A stretch of DNA of 64,000 nucleotides from JANXQE01 sp035651635. Lineage in GTDB: Bacteria; Verrucomicrobiota; Verrucomicrobiia; Limisphaerales; UBA8199. Made by a program: the position numbers and the translations under genes. How positions within the stretch are numbered: the first letter of the stretch is position 1; each line of letters begins with the position of its first letter. Shown here one piece after another: positions 26,985-36,378 of the stretch. The stretch lies in assembly GCA_035651635.1 (NCBI GenBank), contig DASRFK010000097.1, positions 27,304 to 91,303 of the forward strand, read 5' to 3'. The notes beneath the pieces were generated by a model. The model did not search any database. It was not told the origin of the DNA and saw only the letters and a list, made by a program, of their open reading frames with translations.

Positions 26985-28523
26985 TTATTGACGGGCTTGG
27001 TTCGTGCGGCGGGCTGAAATCCTGGTCTCGACCTTTTGAATGTAATTGCCGGCGTCCTGCTGTTCCACAAGCTTCTGGTGGTTGCTAATCAGAGCCGGGT
27101 GTGTTGCCGGGGGGCTGACCGCCAGATCACAAGCCAATGCGAGATCGGCCATGGACTTCTGGTTGACCGAGAGCGGTGCTTTTGGGTCCGCGGCAAAAAT
27201 TTTGGCGATATCCGCCGGGCCGGTGATTGCCGAATCAGATGCCGGCGCCGGAAGCGAGGTCAGAGCATCCATTGGAGACAAACGCGCCGCACTGGCGTTG
27301 AGCGCAATTTCCAGGGTGTTTGCGGCCGCATCGCGTTGCGTTAAAGGGTTTAGCCCAAACAGCTTTTCAACCGTCGCCAGTACCGAAGTATGGTCGAACA
27401 CGGTTGACCCGTCGTTCGGATCGGAGCCGATAACGCTGCCGCGCGCGGTGTACGCGGAAATAACTAACGCCGGCACGCGCACGCCGAGCCGATCGAAACG
27501 AAACGTATAGTTTGCATTGGCGTAGCGCGCGTCGTCACCAGTTGGTATCGCTGCTGCCGGCGATTGGTGATCGTAAAACCCACCATGTTCGTCGAAAGTA
27601 ACGATGAACATCGTCTCGCCCCAATACGCTGAATTGCGCAGGCTCTCGTACACCCTTTTAACCAGCGCTTCCCCTTTTCGGATATCATTCAAAGGATGCA
27701 TCGAATTGCCATCGAGATAATTGTTGCCGGTATCGTAACGCGGCTCCAGGAAGTTGTAGTCGGCCAGTTTGGCGTTGGACACATCCTCGAAAAAATCGTC
27801 CATGTCCTGAAAGTTGCGGGTGAGCGGATCCACAAATTCATCGCGCAAGCTGGTGATGCCAGCCGTCTGGGGAAGCCCGTCGTGATAGATGCACCACTGC
27901 TTTCCGGCCGCCTTCAACCGGTCGTAAATGGTTCCGTTGGCGAAATCGAACCCCGACAAAATCTGGCCGGTCGATGGGCTGTCGGTCAGGCCCGCCGAAG
28001 TGGCCGCATGGATAAAGAAGCGGTTCGGCCAGGTCGGCCCCGGCAGCGAAGAATACCAGTAGTTGAACACTGAGAATTCACGAGCCAAAGTCGAGAGCAC
28101 CGGCAACTGATCCGGTTGGAAACAATCCATGACGAGTCGTTCGTCGCCGCTGAAATCCACGGCGTGGACTGCATTGGCGATAAAACCTGTCATCGGAGCG
28201 GGGTCGGTCGGCAGATTGGCGAGCGGCGGCAGGTCGGGCGCGGTGTCTTTGAGCGGTCCATACAATTGCACCTGGACGTCGTAGTATTCATGCGCGGGAT
28301 CAAACGGCATCACGAAAGAGGTGGCTCGCCGCACTGGAATTGCCGGGTCGCCCGGCGAGTTTGGGTCCTTTTGATTGGATTCGTTCCCATTCAGCCCGGC
28401 GATTTTCGCGTTCTGTGTCTTAAGAAAGCCGAAGAGATGATCGAAGGAGCGGTTCTCCAGCATCAACACGACGAATCGTTTGATGCCCCGAAACTGGCCG
28501 GTACTGATTACGTTAGTTGGCAT
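26985..28523 (-). CDS. Phosphoesterase family protein (phospholipase C/acid phosphatase type)
   Basis: The protein has 512 residues and belongs to the family with phospholipase C and AcpA-type acid phosphatases. Its start shows IKRFVVLMLENRSFDHLFGF, the conserved ENRSFDH metal- and nucleophile-bearing motif. Other family segments are GPTWPNRFFIHAATSAG, MFIVTFDEHGGFYDHQSP with metal ligands, and the C-terminal DHTSVLATVEKLFGLNPLTQ. No signal peptide is visible, although most relatives are exported. It probably hydrolyses phosphate mono- or diesters, including phospholipids. Confidence 0.9.
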   Translation of the reverse strand: MPTNVISTGQFRGIKRFVVLMLENRSFDHLFGFLKTQNAKIAGLNGNESNQKDPNSPGDPAIPVRRATSFVMPFDPAHEYYDVQVQLYGPLKDTAPDLPPLANLPTDPAPMTGFIANAVHAVDFSGDERLVMDCFQPDQLPVLSTLAREFSVFNYWYSSLPGPTWPNRFFIHAATSAGLTDSPSTGQILSGFDFANGTIYDRLKAAGKQWCIYHDGLPQTAGITSLRDEFVDPLTRNFQDMDDFFEDVSNAKLADYNFLEPRYDTGNNYLDGNSMHPLNDIRKGEALVKRVYESLRNSAYWGETMFIVTFDEHGGFYDHQSPAAAIPTGDDARYANANYTFRFDRLGVRVPALVISAYTARGSVIGSDPNDGSTVFDHTSVLATVEKLFGLNPLTQRDAAANTLEIALNASAARLSPMDALTSLPAPASDSAITGPADIAKIFAADPKAPLSVNQKSMADLALACDLAVSPPATHPALISNHQKLVEQQDAGNYIQKVETRISARRTNQARQ

Positions 28524-28588
28524 ATGGTGGAGGACTGGCTTTCAGCCGGCCACTCCAAACTGACAAGGGACTCCAAAACGAATGCAGG

Positions 28589-29188
28589 TTAAGCCGCAGA
28601 AATCGCGAGTGAGGCCGGCTCGGCCCATTGTTTGAGTTCCTGGGTCAACCGTTCGACCGGCAGCCCAACGACATTGCTATAGGACCCGGCTATCTCTTGC
28701 ACGATCAGGTCTCCTTCCTCCTGAATCGCATAAGCTCCGGCTTTATCCAACGGATTAACTTTGTTGAGATATCGCCGGATAGTCGGAGCGCTTAACGGAC
28801 GGAAGGTTACGGCGGTTAATTCCGAGCAAGTCCTGTAGCGGCGCTCGCGCAAGTGCATTAGGCAGATGGAAGTCACCACCTGGTGTGTTCGGCCCTGGAG
28901 TTCTTCCAACATCTGGTAGGCCTCTTCCAGGCTGGTTGGTTTGCCGAACAGCTTCGTATCCAGATAGACCAGCGTGTCAGCAGCCAGCACCAGGCGATCC
29001 GGGAATTTCTTGGCGACGCAACGAGCCTTGCGATACGCATTGATTTGGCAGACTTCAACCGCTGTTAGCTGATCGTGATGCAATTCCGAAATCTCGCTCG
29101 CCACCACCCTGAATTCGACTCCCATTTCCCGCAGCAAATCCGCCCGCCGCGGCGACGCCGATGCCAAAATGAGCGCAGGCCATTTCAT
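28589..29188 (-). CDS. maf: Maf family nucleotide pyrophosphatase
   Basis: From ATG 29188 the protein has 199 residues. It opens with LILASASPRRADLLREMGVE, the Maf signature, followed by VLAADTLVYLDTKLFGKPTS and LDKAGAYAIQEEGDLIVQEI with SYSNVVGLPV. Maf proteins hydrolyse dTTP, UTP or modified nucleotides and affect septum formation. The frame is open upstream to 29275, but the family start is at the chosen ATG. The cytoplasmic enzyme has no functional link to its neighbours. Confidence 0.95.
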   Translation of the reverse strand: MKWPALILASASPRRADLLREMGVEFRVVASEISELHHDQLTAVEVCQINAYRKARCVAKKFPDRLVLAADTLVYLDTKLFGKPTSLEEAYQMLEELQGRTHQVVTSICLMHLRERRYRTCSELTAVTFRPLSAPTIRRYLNKVNPLDKAGAYAIQEEGDLIVQEIAGSYSNVVGLPVERLTQELKQWAEPASLAISAA

Positions 29189-29414
29189 CGCACAGGACAA
29201 TGTGGTTTCACTCCCGCCGATTGTCGAGCCGAAGGGAATAAATCGGGCGCGCGGGCATTCTGCCCGCAGAAACACCGACGTGGTTTGGATCGACGACCAA
29301 TCTCACTCAACGGGCCTGGCTTCAAACCCGGTCTCCGAGACTTCGACCTCATTTCCGCCGTCGGGTATTCCTTGATTGGACATCGGCGGCCCCCTACCCT
29401 GAGTCAAGCAATCT

Positions 29415-30740
29415 ATGAATACTTCGATTCGCTCCCGCCTGCTCCTCATGATGATCCTCGAGTTCTTCATTTGGGGTTGCTGGCTGCCGCTGATCTACGG
29501 ATATTTGCCCAGCCTGGGATTCTCTCCTGGCGAACAAGCCTGGATTCTCAACGCCTTCCCCATCGCGGCGATTGTCGGCATGTTCTTCAGCAACCAATAC
29601 GCCGACCGTCATTTTGCCGCGGAGAAATTTATGGCCTTCAGTCACCTGGTCGGCGGACTGGCGATTCTGTGCCTGGCGTTCACGAGATCTTTCTGGCCCT
29701 TTTTCGGCCTCATGATGGTGCATTGTTTGCTGTACGTTCCGACGAACTCGATCGCCAACTCGATCGCGTTTGCGAACATCAAAGATCCGCAAAAGGAATT
29801 CGGGCTTATCCGGGTCGGGGGAACGATCGGCTGGATCCTGGCCGCGTGGCCATTCACCTTTATTTTGGTTGATTGGGACAAAGTCCATGCCGCCAATCCG
29901 CAGGGGGTCATCAATTGGCTTGGAACGGTGCTGGGCTCCGGGTTGACGGGGGAAGCCTTGCAGCGCGGGACGCGCTCGACTTTCATTGTCGGCGGAATCG
30001 CGTCGCTCATTCTGGCAGCCTATAGCCTGACCCTGCCGCATACGCCGCCGAAGAAAATCGAGCAAGGCGCCGATCGTTTCGCCTGGCTCGAAGCGCTCAA
30101 ACTCTTGAAGCAACCGTTCGTGCTGGTGCTGTGGCTGGTGACCTTCGTGGATGCCTTCGTGCTCTATTGTTATTTTAATTGGACGGGAACGTTCCTGGGC
30201 ACGCCGGCTGAGGCCGGCGGGGTGGGCATCCCGGGAAATTGGATTATGCCGGTCATGAGCCTGGGGCAGATCGCCGAGATGCTTACGATGATCATCCTGG
30301 GCGCAACTCTGAAACGCCTGGGCTGGCGCTGGACGATGGTAATTGGGATCCTCGGCCACGCGGCGCGGTTTGCTATTTATGCGTTCTACCCGCACGCCCT
30401 GCCCGTGATTGTGATCCAACTGGTTCACGGGATCTGCTACGCCTTCTTCTTTGCCACGGTTTACATTTTCGCGGATGAATACTTCCCGAAAGACGTCCGG
30501 GCCAGCGCGCAGGGTTTGTTCAATATGATGGTCCTGGGCGTCGGCGCGTTAGTGGCAAACACCATTTGTCCCTACCTGATGCAAGAAGTTTTCAAGCGCG
30601 GGGCCAACACGGATTTCCGGACCATGTTCCTGGTGCCAATGTTCGCAGCGTTGCTGGCTGCGATCTCACTGGCCTTGTTCTTCCACCCGCCGCCGAAACG
30701 TGAGACCGCGCCGACCGAGAAAGATGCTGTGCCGGCGTAA
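29415..30740 (+). CDS. MFS transporter, nucleoside:H+ symporter (NHS/NupG-like) family
   Basis: An inner-membrane protein of 441 residues with 12 predicted helices. The first helix MMILEFFIWGCWLPLIYGYL and the following YLPSLGFSPGEQAWILNAFP fit the nucleoside:H+ symporter group. Other matches are FGLIRVGGTIGWILAAWPFT (fifth helix) and LVHGICYAFFFATVYIFADE. It would import nucleosides, but many Verrucomicrobiota members of this group are untested and may carry other compounds. Between helices 5 and 6 there is an extended loop (about 155-190). It stands alone. Confidence 0.88.
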   Translation: MNTSIRSRLLLMMILEFFIWGCWLPLIYGYLPSLGFSPGEQAWILNAFPIAAIVGMFFSNQYADRHFAAEKFMAFSHLVGGLAILCLAFTRSFWPFFGLMMVHCLLYVPTNSIANSIAFANIKDPQKEFGLIRVGGTIGWILAAWPFTFILVDWDKVHAANPQGVINWLGTVLGSGLTGEALQRGTRSTFIVGGIASLILAAYSLTLPHTPPKKIEQGADRFAWLEALKLLKQPFVLVLWLVTFVDAFVLYCYFNWTGTFLGTPAEAGGVGIPGNWIMPVMSLGQIAEMLTMIILGATLKRLGWRWTMVIGILGHAARFAIYAFYPHALPVIVIQLVHGICYAFFFATVYIFADEYFPKDVRASAQGLFNMMVLGVGALVANTICPYLMQEVFKRGANTDFRTMFLVPMFAALLAAISLALFFHPPPKRETAPTEKDAVPA

Positions 30741-30773
30741 AGCGTGTGAAGGTTACAGGTTAATGGGCCCATG

Positions 30774-30818
30774 AATGGGCGCCGGAGATTTGTTCAATGT
30801 TTGCCAAGGGCGCCCATT
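30774..30818. terminator. Hairpin between convergent genes
   Basis: AATGGGCGCC (30774-30783) and GGCGCCCATT (30809-30818) pair perfectly around a 25-base loop, in the gap between the transporter and folK stops. A smaller palindrome, GCCCATGAATGGGC, overlaps its left arm. There is no clear U-tract. Likely a two-way end signal. Confidence 0.45.
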
Positions 30819-30835
30819 GATGGGGTTGCGGCTCG

Positions 30836-31354
30836 TCACTCGCCACTCGCACCGAGGCGGCGCATGTTGGGGTCTTCGGGAAGATGGGCAAGCAATTGCT
30901 GGACGGTTTCATGCTGGCCAGGCAAAACCAGGCTGGGGACGATTTCGGTTAACGGCTGGAGTACGAAGCGGCGTTGATGCGCGCGCGGGTGAGGCAGATT
31001 CAAGGTTTCTCCGCGCCGTTGTTCTCGGCCAAAGGCGATTAAATCCAGATCGAGCGGGCGCGGTTCATTGAGGACCTTCTTGGGCCGCCTGCCGAACTGG
31101 CGCTCGATCCCCTGGAGTTTGCTCAATAGTGATTCCGGCGTTTCACTCGGAAGCGGCGTCAGGCCAACAACGGCATTCACGAAGATCGCCGAGCCGGGCG
31201 GACAATCCACGGGCGTGGTTTGCCAGAGCGCGGATCTGAGCAGGGCCGCCGCCGAGAGTTCCTGGAGCCTATCCATAGCCTCGAGCACCAGGTTCCGCGA
31301 ATCGCCCACATTTGAGCCGAGCGCGACAAGGGCCAATTCGTGGGGAGGGATCAA
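30836..31354 (-). CDS. folK: 2-amino-4-hydroxy-6-hydroxymethyldihydropteridine pyrophosphokinase
   Basis: A cytoplasmic enzyme that transfers pyrophosphate from ATP to the pterin alcohol in folate synthesis. The 172 residues match the family. Motifs are ALVALGSNVGDSRNLV at the start, EPRPLDLDLIAFG with metal-binding Asp residues, and PHPRAHQRRFVLQPLTEI. It lies 8 bases after dapB on the same strand, so it is the last gene of the dap cluster. No other folate gene is next to it. Confidence 0.96.
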   Translation of the reverse strand: MIPPHELALVALGSNVGDSRNLVLEAMDRLQELSAAALLRSALWQTTPVDCPPGSAIFVNAVVGLTPLPSETPESLLSKLQGIERQFGRRPKKVLNEPRPLDLDLIAFGREQRRGETLNLPHPRAHQRRFVLQPLTEIVPSLVLPGQHETVQQLLAHLPEDPNMRRLGASGE

Positions 31355-31362
31355 TCGCCGGA

Positions 31363-32097
31363 TTACTTCAAGCCGAGCACATCCTGCATGTCGTAGAGGC
31401 CCGGTTTGCGGCGGGCGACCCAGTGTGCGGCGCGCAAGGCGCCGTTGGCAAAAGTCTCCCGGCTCGAAGCTTTATGCGTCAGTTCCAGCCGTTCGCCGGC
31501 CCCGGCGAAAATGACAGTATGATCGCCTACCACATCCCCTCCGCGGATCGAATGCATGCCGATTTCAGAGGAAGTGCGTTCACCGACGATTCCCTCGCGG
31601 CCGTGGCGCAGAACTTGTTCCAATTGTTGGCGCCGGGCCTCGGCGAGAATTTCGGCCAGGGTCCGGGCGGTACCGCTCGGTGCATCGCGTTTGTGCCGAT
31701 GATGCATTTCCAGGATCTCCAGATCAAAAGACGGGCCGAGGATTTCGGCCGCCTTTCGGGTCAACCAGAAGAGCGCGTTGACGCCGGTGGAAAAATTCGA
31801 AGACAGCACCACGGGGATTTGGGAACTGAACCCGGTGATCTGTGAACGGTGCTCGGTAGAATGCCCGGTCGTGCCGATCACGATGGCTTTGCGATGTTGG
31901 GCGCAGAGCGCCGCGATGCCGGCCGTTGCGCTGTGCGAACTGAAATCCACGACCACGTCGGCAGCCGGGATAAGCGCTGCCAAATCGTCGCCCTGGTCGA
32001 TCTGGCCGGCGAGCTGCAATTCGGGATGCTGGGGAAGACAGGCCAAAAGCACTTTGCCCATTCGGCCTTTGGAACCGGTGATGATTACACGTGTCAT
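31363..32097 (-). CDS. dapB: 4-hydroxy-tetrahydrodipicolinate reductase
   Basis: Reduces the DapA product with NAD(P)H on the way to diaminopimelate and lysine. The 244 residues match the family. Visible motifs are TRVIITGSKGRMGKVLLACL for nucleotide binding, DFSSHSATAGI, and LEILEMHHRHKRDAPSGTAR with the catalytic His and the Lys of the substrate-binding motif. It lies downstream of dapA (148 bases, containing a dispersed repeat) and 8 bases before folK. Confidence 0.97.
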   Translation of the reverse strand: MTRVIITGSKGRMGKVLLACLPQHPELQLAGQIDQGDDLAALIPAADVVVDFSSHSATAGIAALCAQHRKAIVIGTTGHSTEHRSQITGFSSQIPVVLSSNFSTGVNALFWLTRKAAEILGPSFDLEILEMHHRHKRDAPSGTARTLAEILAEARRQQLEQVLRHGREGIVGERTSSEIGMHSIRGGDVVGDHTVIFAGAGERLELTHKASSRETFANGALRAAHWVARRKPGLYDMQDVLGLK

Positions 32098-32126
32098 AGG
32101 TTTCTTACAACCATAACTCAGTCAAG

Positions 32127-32165
32127 GCCCGCCCTCACCCTGACCCTCTCCCCCCAGGAGGGTGA
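32127..32165. repeat. CCTCACCC/CTCTCCC dispersed repeat, copy 2
   Basis: GCCCGCCCTCACCCTGACCC followed by TCTCCCCCCAGGAGGGT closely matches 24331-24370. It sits between dapA and dapB, so if the genes form one transcript the repeat is transcribed and may act as an internal processing or attenuation site. Confidence 0.55.
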
Positions 32166-32245
32166 CGTTCGATGCCGGTGCACGATTTTGTGCGAGTGGC
32201 GGCGATTGAACTGCAAAAGTCTTTTCAGACGGTGCGTCCCATTGG

Positions 32246-33124
32246 CTACTTCAACACGCCGCAAGACTTGAGTGTGGCGGCCAGCAGCTGGCGATTCTTT
32301 GGACTCAGCGGAACCAGGGGCAGCCGGTATTCCTCACGAATCTGTCCCGCCATAGCGAGCGCCGCCTTGATGGGAACGGGATTGGTTTCGATAAACAAAT
32401 CCTTAAACAGAGGATAGTAACGCTGGTGGATTTTGAGCGCGGCCTTGGTTTGGCCTCGCGCGAAGAGCCGGACCATCCGGGCGACCTCGCGCGGGAGCAG
32501 GTTCGAAACCACACTAACCACGCCTTGCGCCCCGACGGCCATGAACGGGAGCGTGAGGCTGTCGTCGCCGCTGAGAATGGCGAAGCGCGGTCCAAGCGCG
32601 GCGCGCAATTGACTCACACGATCAGGCGTGCCGCCGGCTTCTTTGATTCCCACGACATTTGGGCACTCGCCGGCCAGGCGTTTGACGGTTTCGACCCCAA
32701 TCTCGACGCCGCACCGGCTCGGGATGCTGTACAGGACAATGGGCAGTTTGGTCTTCCGCGCGACTTCGCGAAAATGTTGGAACAATCCTTCCTGAGTCGG
32801 CTTATTATAATAAGGAGCCACCTGAAGCGAGGCATCGGCGCCGGCCTTTTCGGCTTCCTGGGTCAGATAGATCGCTTCGCTAGTCGAATTGCCGCCGGTT
32901 CCGGCTATAACTTTGATTCGACGCGCGGCATATTTGACGGAGGCAGCAACAATTTCGATATGTTCTTCATACGAAACAGTGGGCGATTCGCCCGTCGTGC
33001 CCACTGGAACGATCCCATCGACCCCGGCGCGCACCTGGCGATCGATCAACTTCTTAAGCGCGGGCTGATCGATTGCGCCTTGATTGAAGGGAGTGACAAT
33101 TGCCGTGTAAGTTCCAGTAAACAT
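32246..33124 (-). CDS. dapA: 4-hydroxy-tetrahydrodipicolinate synthase
   Basis: Condenses pyruvate and aspartate semialdehyde, the first step of the lysine/DAP branch. The protein has 292 residues. Motifs are GTTGESPTVSYEEH with the Thr-Thr pair of the proton relay, VLYSIPSRCGVEI with the catalytic Tyr, and VGIKEAGGTPDRV with the Schiff-base Lys near residue 162. It is the middle gene of the dapF-dapA-dapB-folK run on the minus strand, with 169 bases between it and dapF. No lysine riboswitch was recognised in that gap. Confidence 0.97.
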   Translation of the reverse strand: MFTGTYTAIVTPFNQGAIDQPALKKLIDRQVRAGVDGIVPVGTTGESPTVSYEEHIEIVAASVKYAARRIKVIAGTGGNSTSEAIYLTQEAEKAGADASLQVAPYYNKPTQEGLFQHFREVARKTKLPIVLYSIPSRCGVEIGVETVKRLAGECPNVVGIKEAGGTPDRVSQLRAALGPRFAILSGDDSLTLPFMAVGAQGVVSVVSNLLPREVARMVRLFARGQTKAALKIHQRYYPLFKDLFIETNPVPIKAALAMAGQIREEYRLPLVPLSPKNRQLLAATLKSCGVLK

Positions 33125-33293
33125 GATGCCCGGGTTGAAAAGTGCAGAAAGGATGTGCTTTTGGCCAGCAGGATCTGGCTATCGAGAGGGCCGGACAGAG
33201 GGGGCATTGTACCAGCGCGGTTCATAGAGAACCCCAAATTCCGATTTCCGCATCTGTGGTCGCCCTGAATCTGCGGGGTCTTTCATGCGAGCC

Positions 33294-34103
33294 TCACAGC
33301 TCGATGGTGCCTTCGAAAGCAAAGTCAGCGGGCCCGGTTAAGCGCACGGCGGAGAACTCGCCATTTTTTTCGCCAAAACTTACCTGAAGCTCATCCCCGC
33401 CTTGGACCTGGACCCGCACCGGCGACGCGAACTGATGCACGCGAGCTGAGATGAGGGCCGAAGCGGTAACGCCCGTACCGCAGGCGAGCGTTTCGCCTTC
33501 GACACCGCGTTCAAATGTGCGCACGCGAATATGGTTCGGGCCGAGGACCTGGACAAAATTCACATTCGTGCCTTTGGGGGCAAAATGGGCGTGGCGGCGG
33601 ATCTCGGGGCCGAGTTGCAACACCATGGCTTTGTCAGCATCGGGAACAAACAGCACGGCATGAGGCACGCCGGTATTAAGGGAATGCACCAGCAGCGCGC
33701 CGTCCCGCAGCGGCAGCTTCTCATTCAGCTTCCATCCCGTGGGAGCAGTCAGGCTGACCGTCACGAGATCGCCGGCAAACGCGGCGGAGATGATCCCGGC
33801 TTCGGTCTCGAAAGTGAAATCGCGATCCAGACCCGTTTTTTTTCGGACGTACCTGCCGAAGCAACGCGCACCGTTGCCGCACATTTCGCCGGTGCTGCCG
33901 TCGCTGTTATAAAACTCCCAGGCCCAGTCCGCCTTCCCGGTGCGGGAAGGCACTAGCAAAATGACGCCGTCGGCGCCTACTCCCCGGTGTCGGTCACAGA
34001 GTTTGACGATCTGTTCGCGGCTCAGGCGGATGAATTGCGCGCGGTTATCGATCAGAATAAAATCGTTGCCTGCGCCGTTCATCTTGCTGAATTCCACAAA
34101 CAT
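33294..34103 (-). CDS. dapF: Diaminopimelate epimerase
   Basis: Converts LL- to meso-diaminopimelate for peptidoglycan and lysine. From ATG 34103 the protein has 269 residues. The start FSKMNGAGNDFILIDN is the family opening. The two catalytic Cys residues are in EMCGNGARCFGRYV and LACGTGVTASALI. The frame is open to 34151, but the family N-terminus begins at the chosen ATG. It is the first gene of the dap run and lies divergent from the hopanoid cyclase gene with 95 bases between, so promoters for both should be there. Confidence 0.97.
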   Translation of the reverse strand: MFVEFSKMNGAGNDFILIDNRAQFIRLSREQIVKLCDRHRGVGADGVILLVPSRTGKADWAWEFYNSDGSTGEMCGNGARCFGRYVRKKTGLDRDFTFETEAGIISAAFAGDLVTVSLTAPTGWKLNEKLPLRDGALLVHSLNTGVPHAVLFVPDADKAMVLQLGPEIRRHAHFAPKGTNVNFVQVLGPNHIRVRTFERGVEGETLACGTGVTASALISARVHQFASPVRVQVQGGDELQVSFGEKNGEFSAVRLTGPADFAFEGTIEL

Positions 34104-34198
34104 GGGTTGGAAAAGTATCGCTGAATGTTCAAACTTCAAGGGACAAAGCATAGAATAATCGCTTTACAGAAAGAGCTTACCTCAGCAGAGTATTTGCT

Positions 34199-36268
34199 GT
34201 GGATGTCATATCATTGCGTGCGAGCAATTTAGGGGACACGCCACGTGAACAGGCCCCTGCTGCTCCATCCCAAAGCCGGCTGGACACCGCGATTAAGCGG
34301 TCCCAAAGCTATTTGTTCAGCCAGCAAAAGCCGGAAGGTTACTGGATCGGCGAGTTGATGGTGGATGCGACGCTGGTGGCCGATGTGATCGCGTATCACC
34401 ATTGGAATGGAAAAGTGGACCCGGTCTGGCAGAAAAAAGCCGTCAACCACATCTTTTCGATGCAGTTGCTCGACGGCGGCTGGAACATTTATTATGGCGG
34501 GCCTTCGGAAGTAAACGCGACGATTAAATGTTATTTGGCCCTCAAGCTGGCCGGTGTGCCGGTGACCGACGCACGGATGTTGCGCGCGCGCGAGGTAGCC
34601 TTGAGCCTGGGAGGCGTGCCGCGCATGAACACTTTTTCCAAGCTGTACCTGGCCCTGCTGGGGCTGTTCCCGTGGGATTACGTGCCCACCATTCCCTGCG
34701 AGGTCATCCTGATCGGCAAATGGTTCTATGTGAATTTCAATGAAATGAGTTCCTGGAGCCGTTCGATGCTGGTGCCGCTCGCCATCATCAATCATTTCAA
34801 GCCGACCCGCCGGCCGAAGATCAATTTGAACGAATTGTATCCGCAAGGAATCCACGAACGCGACCTGGCGCTGGCGCCCGATCCCGAACGCGTGACCTGG
34901 CGCAACTTTTTCCTGTGGTTGGATCGCTTGCACAAATTCGCCGAGTGGTTCGCTGAAAATAACATTCATCCGTTCCGCAAGCGCGCTTTGAAAAAGGCCG
35001 AGCAATGGATGCTCGAACGCTTCGAGGGCACCGACGGACTGGCGGCCATTTTCCCGGGGATACTTAATTCACTGATCGCGCTCAAGGCGCTCGGCTACCC
35101 GGATGATCATCCGCAAGTGATCCGCGCCGAAAAAAAGCTCAAAGAACTCGAACACGAAACCAAGGATAGCGTGCGGATCGAGCCTTGTTTCTCTCCGGTA
35201 TGGGACACGGCGATTGTGGCGATTTGCCTGCACGAGTCGGGGGTCTCCAGCGACGACCCGGTTCTGAAACGGGCCACCGAGTGGCTCATGACCAAGGAAA
35301 TCCGGTTCCGCGGCGATTGGCAGTACAAAAATCCGGCCAAAGTCGAGCCGAGTGGATGGGTTTTTGAGTTTGAGAACAAATGGAATCCCGATGTGGACGA
35401 TACGGCCATGGTCCTGCTGGCATTGCGCAAAGTGCCCACGGATAATCCCCAAAAGCGCGACGAATGCTTTCAACGCGGGCTCAAATGGATGATGACTTTT
35501 CAATGCCGTGACGGCGGTTGGGCTGCCTTTGACAAAGACTGCACCAAAGGCGTCCTGGAAAAAGTGCCCTTCGCCGATCACAACGCGATGCTTGACCCGG
35601 AATGCGCGGACATCACGGCGCGGATCCTGGAACTGCTCGGTTACGAAGGCTACAGCGTTCAGCATCCGCAAGTGCAAAAGGCTTTGCGGTACATCCAGGA
35701 ACACCAGGAGGAGGACGGCTCGTGGTACGGGCGTTGGGGAGTTAATTACATTTACGGCACCTGGCAGGTTTTACGCGGCTTGCGCGCACTCAACTTGGAT
35801 ATGAACCAGCCGTGGCTGCTTAAAGCGCGCGACTGGCTGGAAAGCGTCCAACACGAAGACGGCGGCTGGGGCGAGCGCTGTAACACTTACGATGATCCGG
35901 TTTTCAAAGGCCAGGGACCTAGCACGGCTTCCCAAACCGCCTGGGCGGTCATGGGGCTGTGCGCATTCGACGATCCGTCTCGGCCCAGCATCCAGCGCGG
36001 CATTCAGTACCTGATCGATAAGCAGAATCCGGATGGGTCCTGGACGGAACATGAGACGACCGGCACCGGTTTTCCGAAGGTGTTCTATCTAAAGTACGAT
36101 ATGTATCGCAATAGTTGGCCCTTATTGGCACTGGGAGCCTACCGCAAGCTGCTCACTGCGGCTCGAAACGGGGTTAATGGCGCCGTGAACGGCAAACCTC
36201 ACACGAACGGAGCCGTTCATGTTTCCGCTCCGGATCAACCGATTCTCGCGACCCGGGAAGCCCGTTAA
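34199..36268 (+). CDS. shc: Squalene--hopene cyclase
   Basis: Cyclises squalene to hopene, giving membrane hopanoids; monotopic inner-membrane enzyme. The protein has 689 residues. It begins with a GTG at 34199; no in-frame ATG lies before the first conserved block (LDTAIKRSQSYLFSQQKPEG with YW). The catalytic DVDDTA is near residues 398-403. QW-type repeats include CRDGGWAAFD, EEDGSWYGRWG, HEDGGWGE and NPDGSW. It ends with a low-complexity Asn/Gly tail. No other hopanoid gene adjoins it in the window; it is followed by pyrD after 110 bases. Confidence 0.97.
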   Translation: MDVISLRASNLGDTPREQAPAAPSQSRLDTAIKRSQSYLFSQQKPEGYWIGELMVDATLVADVIAYHHWNGKVDPVWQKKAVNHIFSMQLLDGGWNIYYGGPSEVNATIKCYLALKLAGVPVTDARMLRAREVALSLGGVPRMNTFSKLYLALLGLFPWDYVPTIPCEVILIGKWFYVNFNEMSSWSRSMLVPLAIINHFKPTRRPKINLNELYPQGIHERDLALAPDPERVTWRNFFLWLDRLHKFAEWFAENNIHPFRKRALKKAEQWMLERFEGTDGLAAIFPGILNSLIALKALGYPDDHPQVIRAEKKLKELEHETKDSVRIEPCFSPVWDTAIVAICLHESGVSSDDPVLKRATEWLMTKEIRFRGDWQYKNPAKVEPSGWVFEFENKWNPDVDDTAMVLLALRKVPTDNPQKRDECFQRGLKWMMTFQCRDGGWAAFDKDCTKGVLEKVPFADHNAMLDPECADITARILELLGYEGYSVQHPQVQKALRYIQEHQEEDGSWYGRWGVNYIYGTWQVLRGLRALNLDMNQPWLLKARDWLESVQHEDGGWGERCNTYDDPVFKGQGPSTASQTAWAVMGLCAFDDPSRPSIQRGIQYLIDKQNPDGSWTEHETTGTGFPKVFYLKYDMYRNSWPLLALGAYRKLLTAARNGVNGAVNGKPHTNGAVHVSAPDQPILATREAR

Positions 36269-36378
36269 ACCGAGTCCGTGCTACGCTCCTCGCCGAGTCT
36301 TTGCGCTCCGCAGGTTAATTTTCCCGCGCCTTCCATTGTGGCTGGCACCCGGCCTGGCTACCAACGGCGCGGCAGCGT

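Noticed and set aside
33125..33293. Lysine riboswitch upstream of dapA
   Set aside because: The gap is short and I could not find the conserved lysine-riboswitch core or its junction helices.
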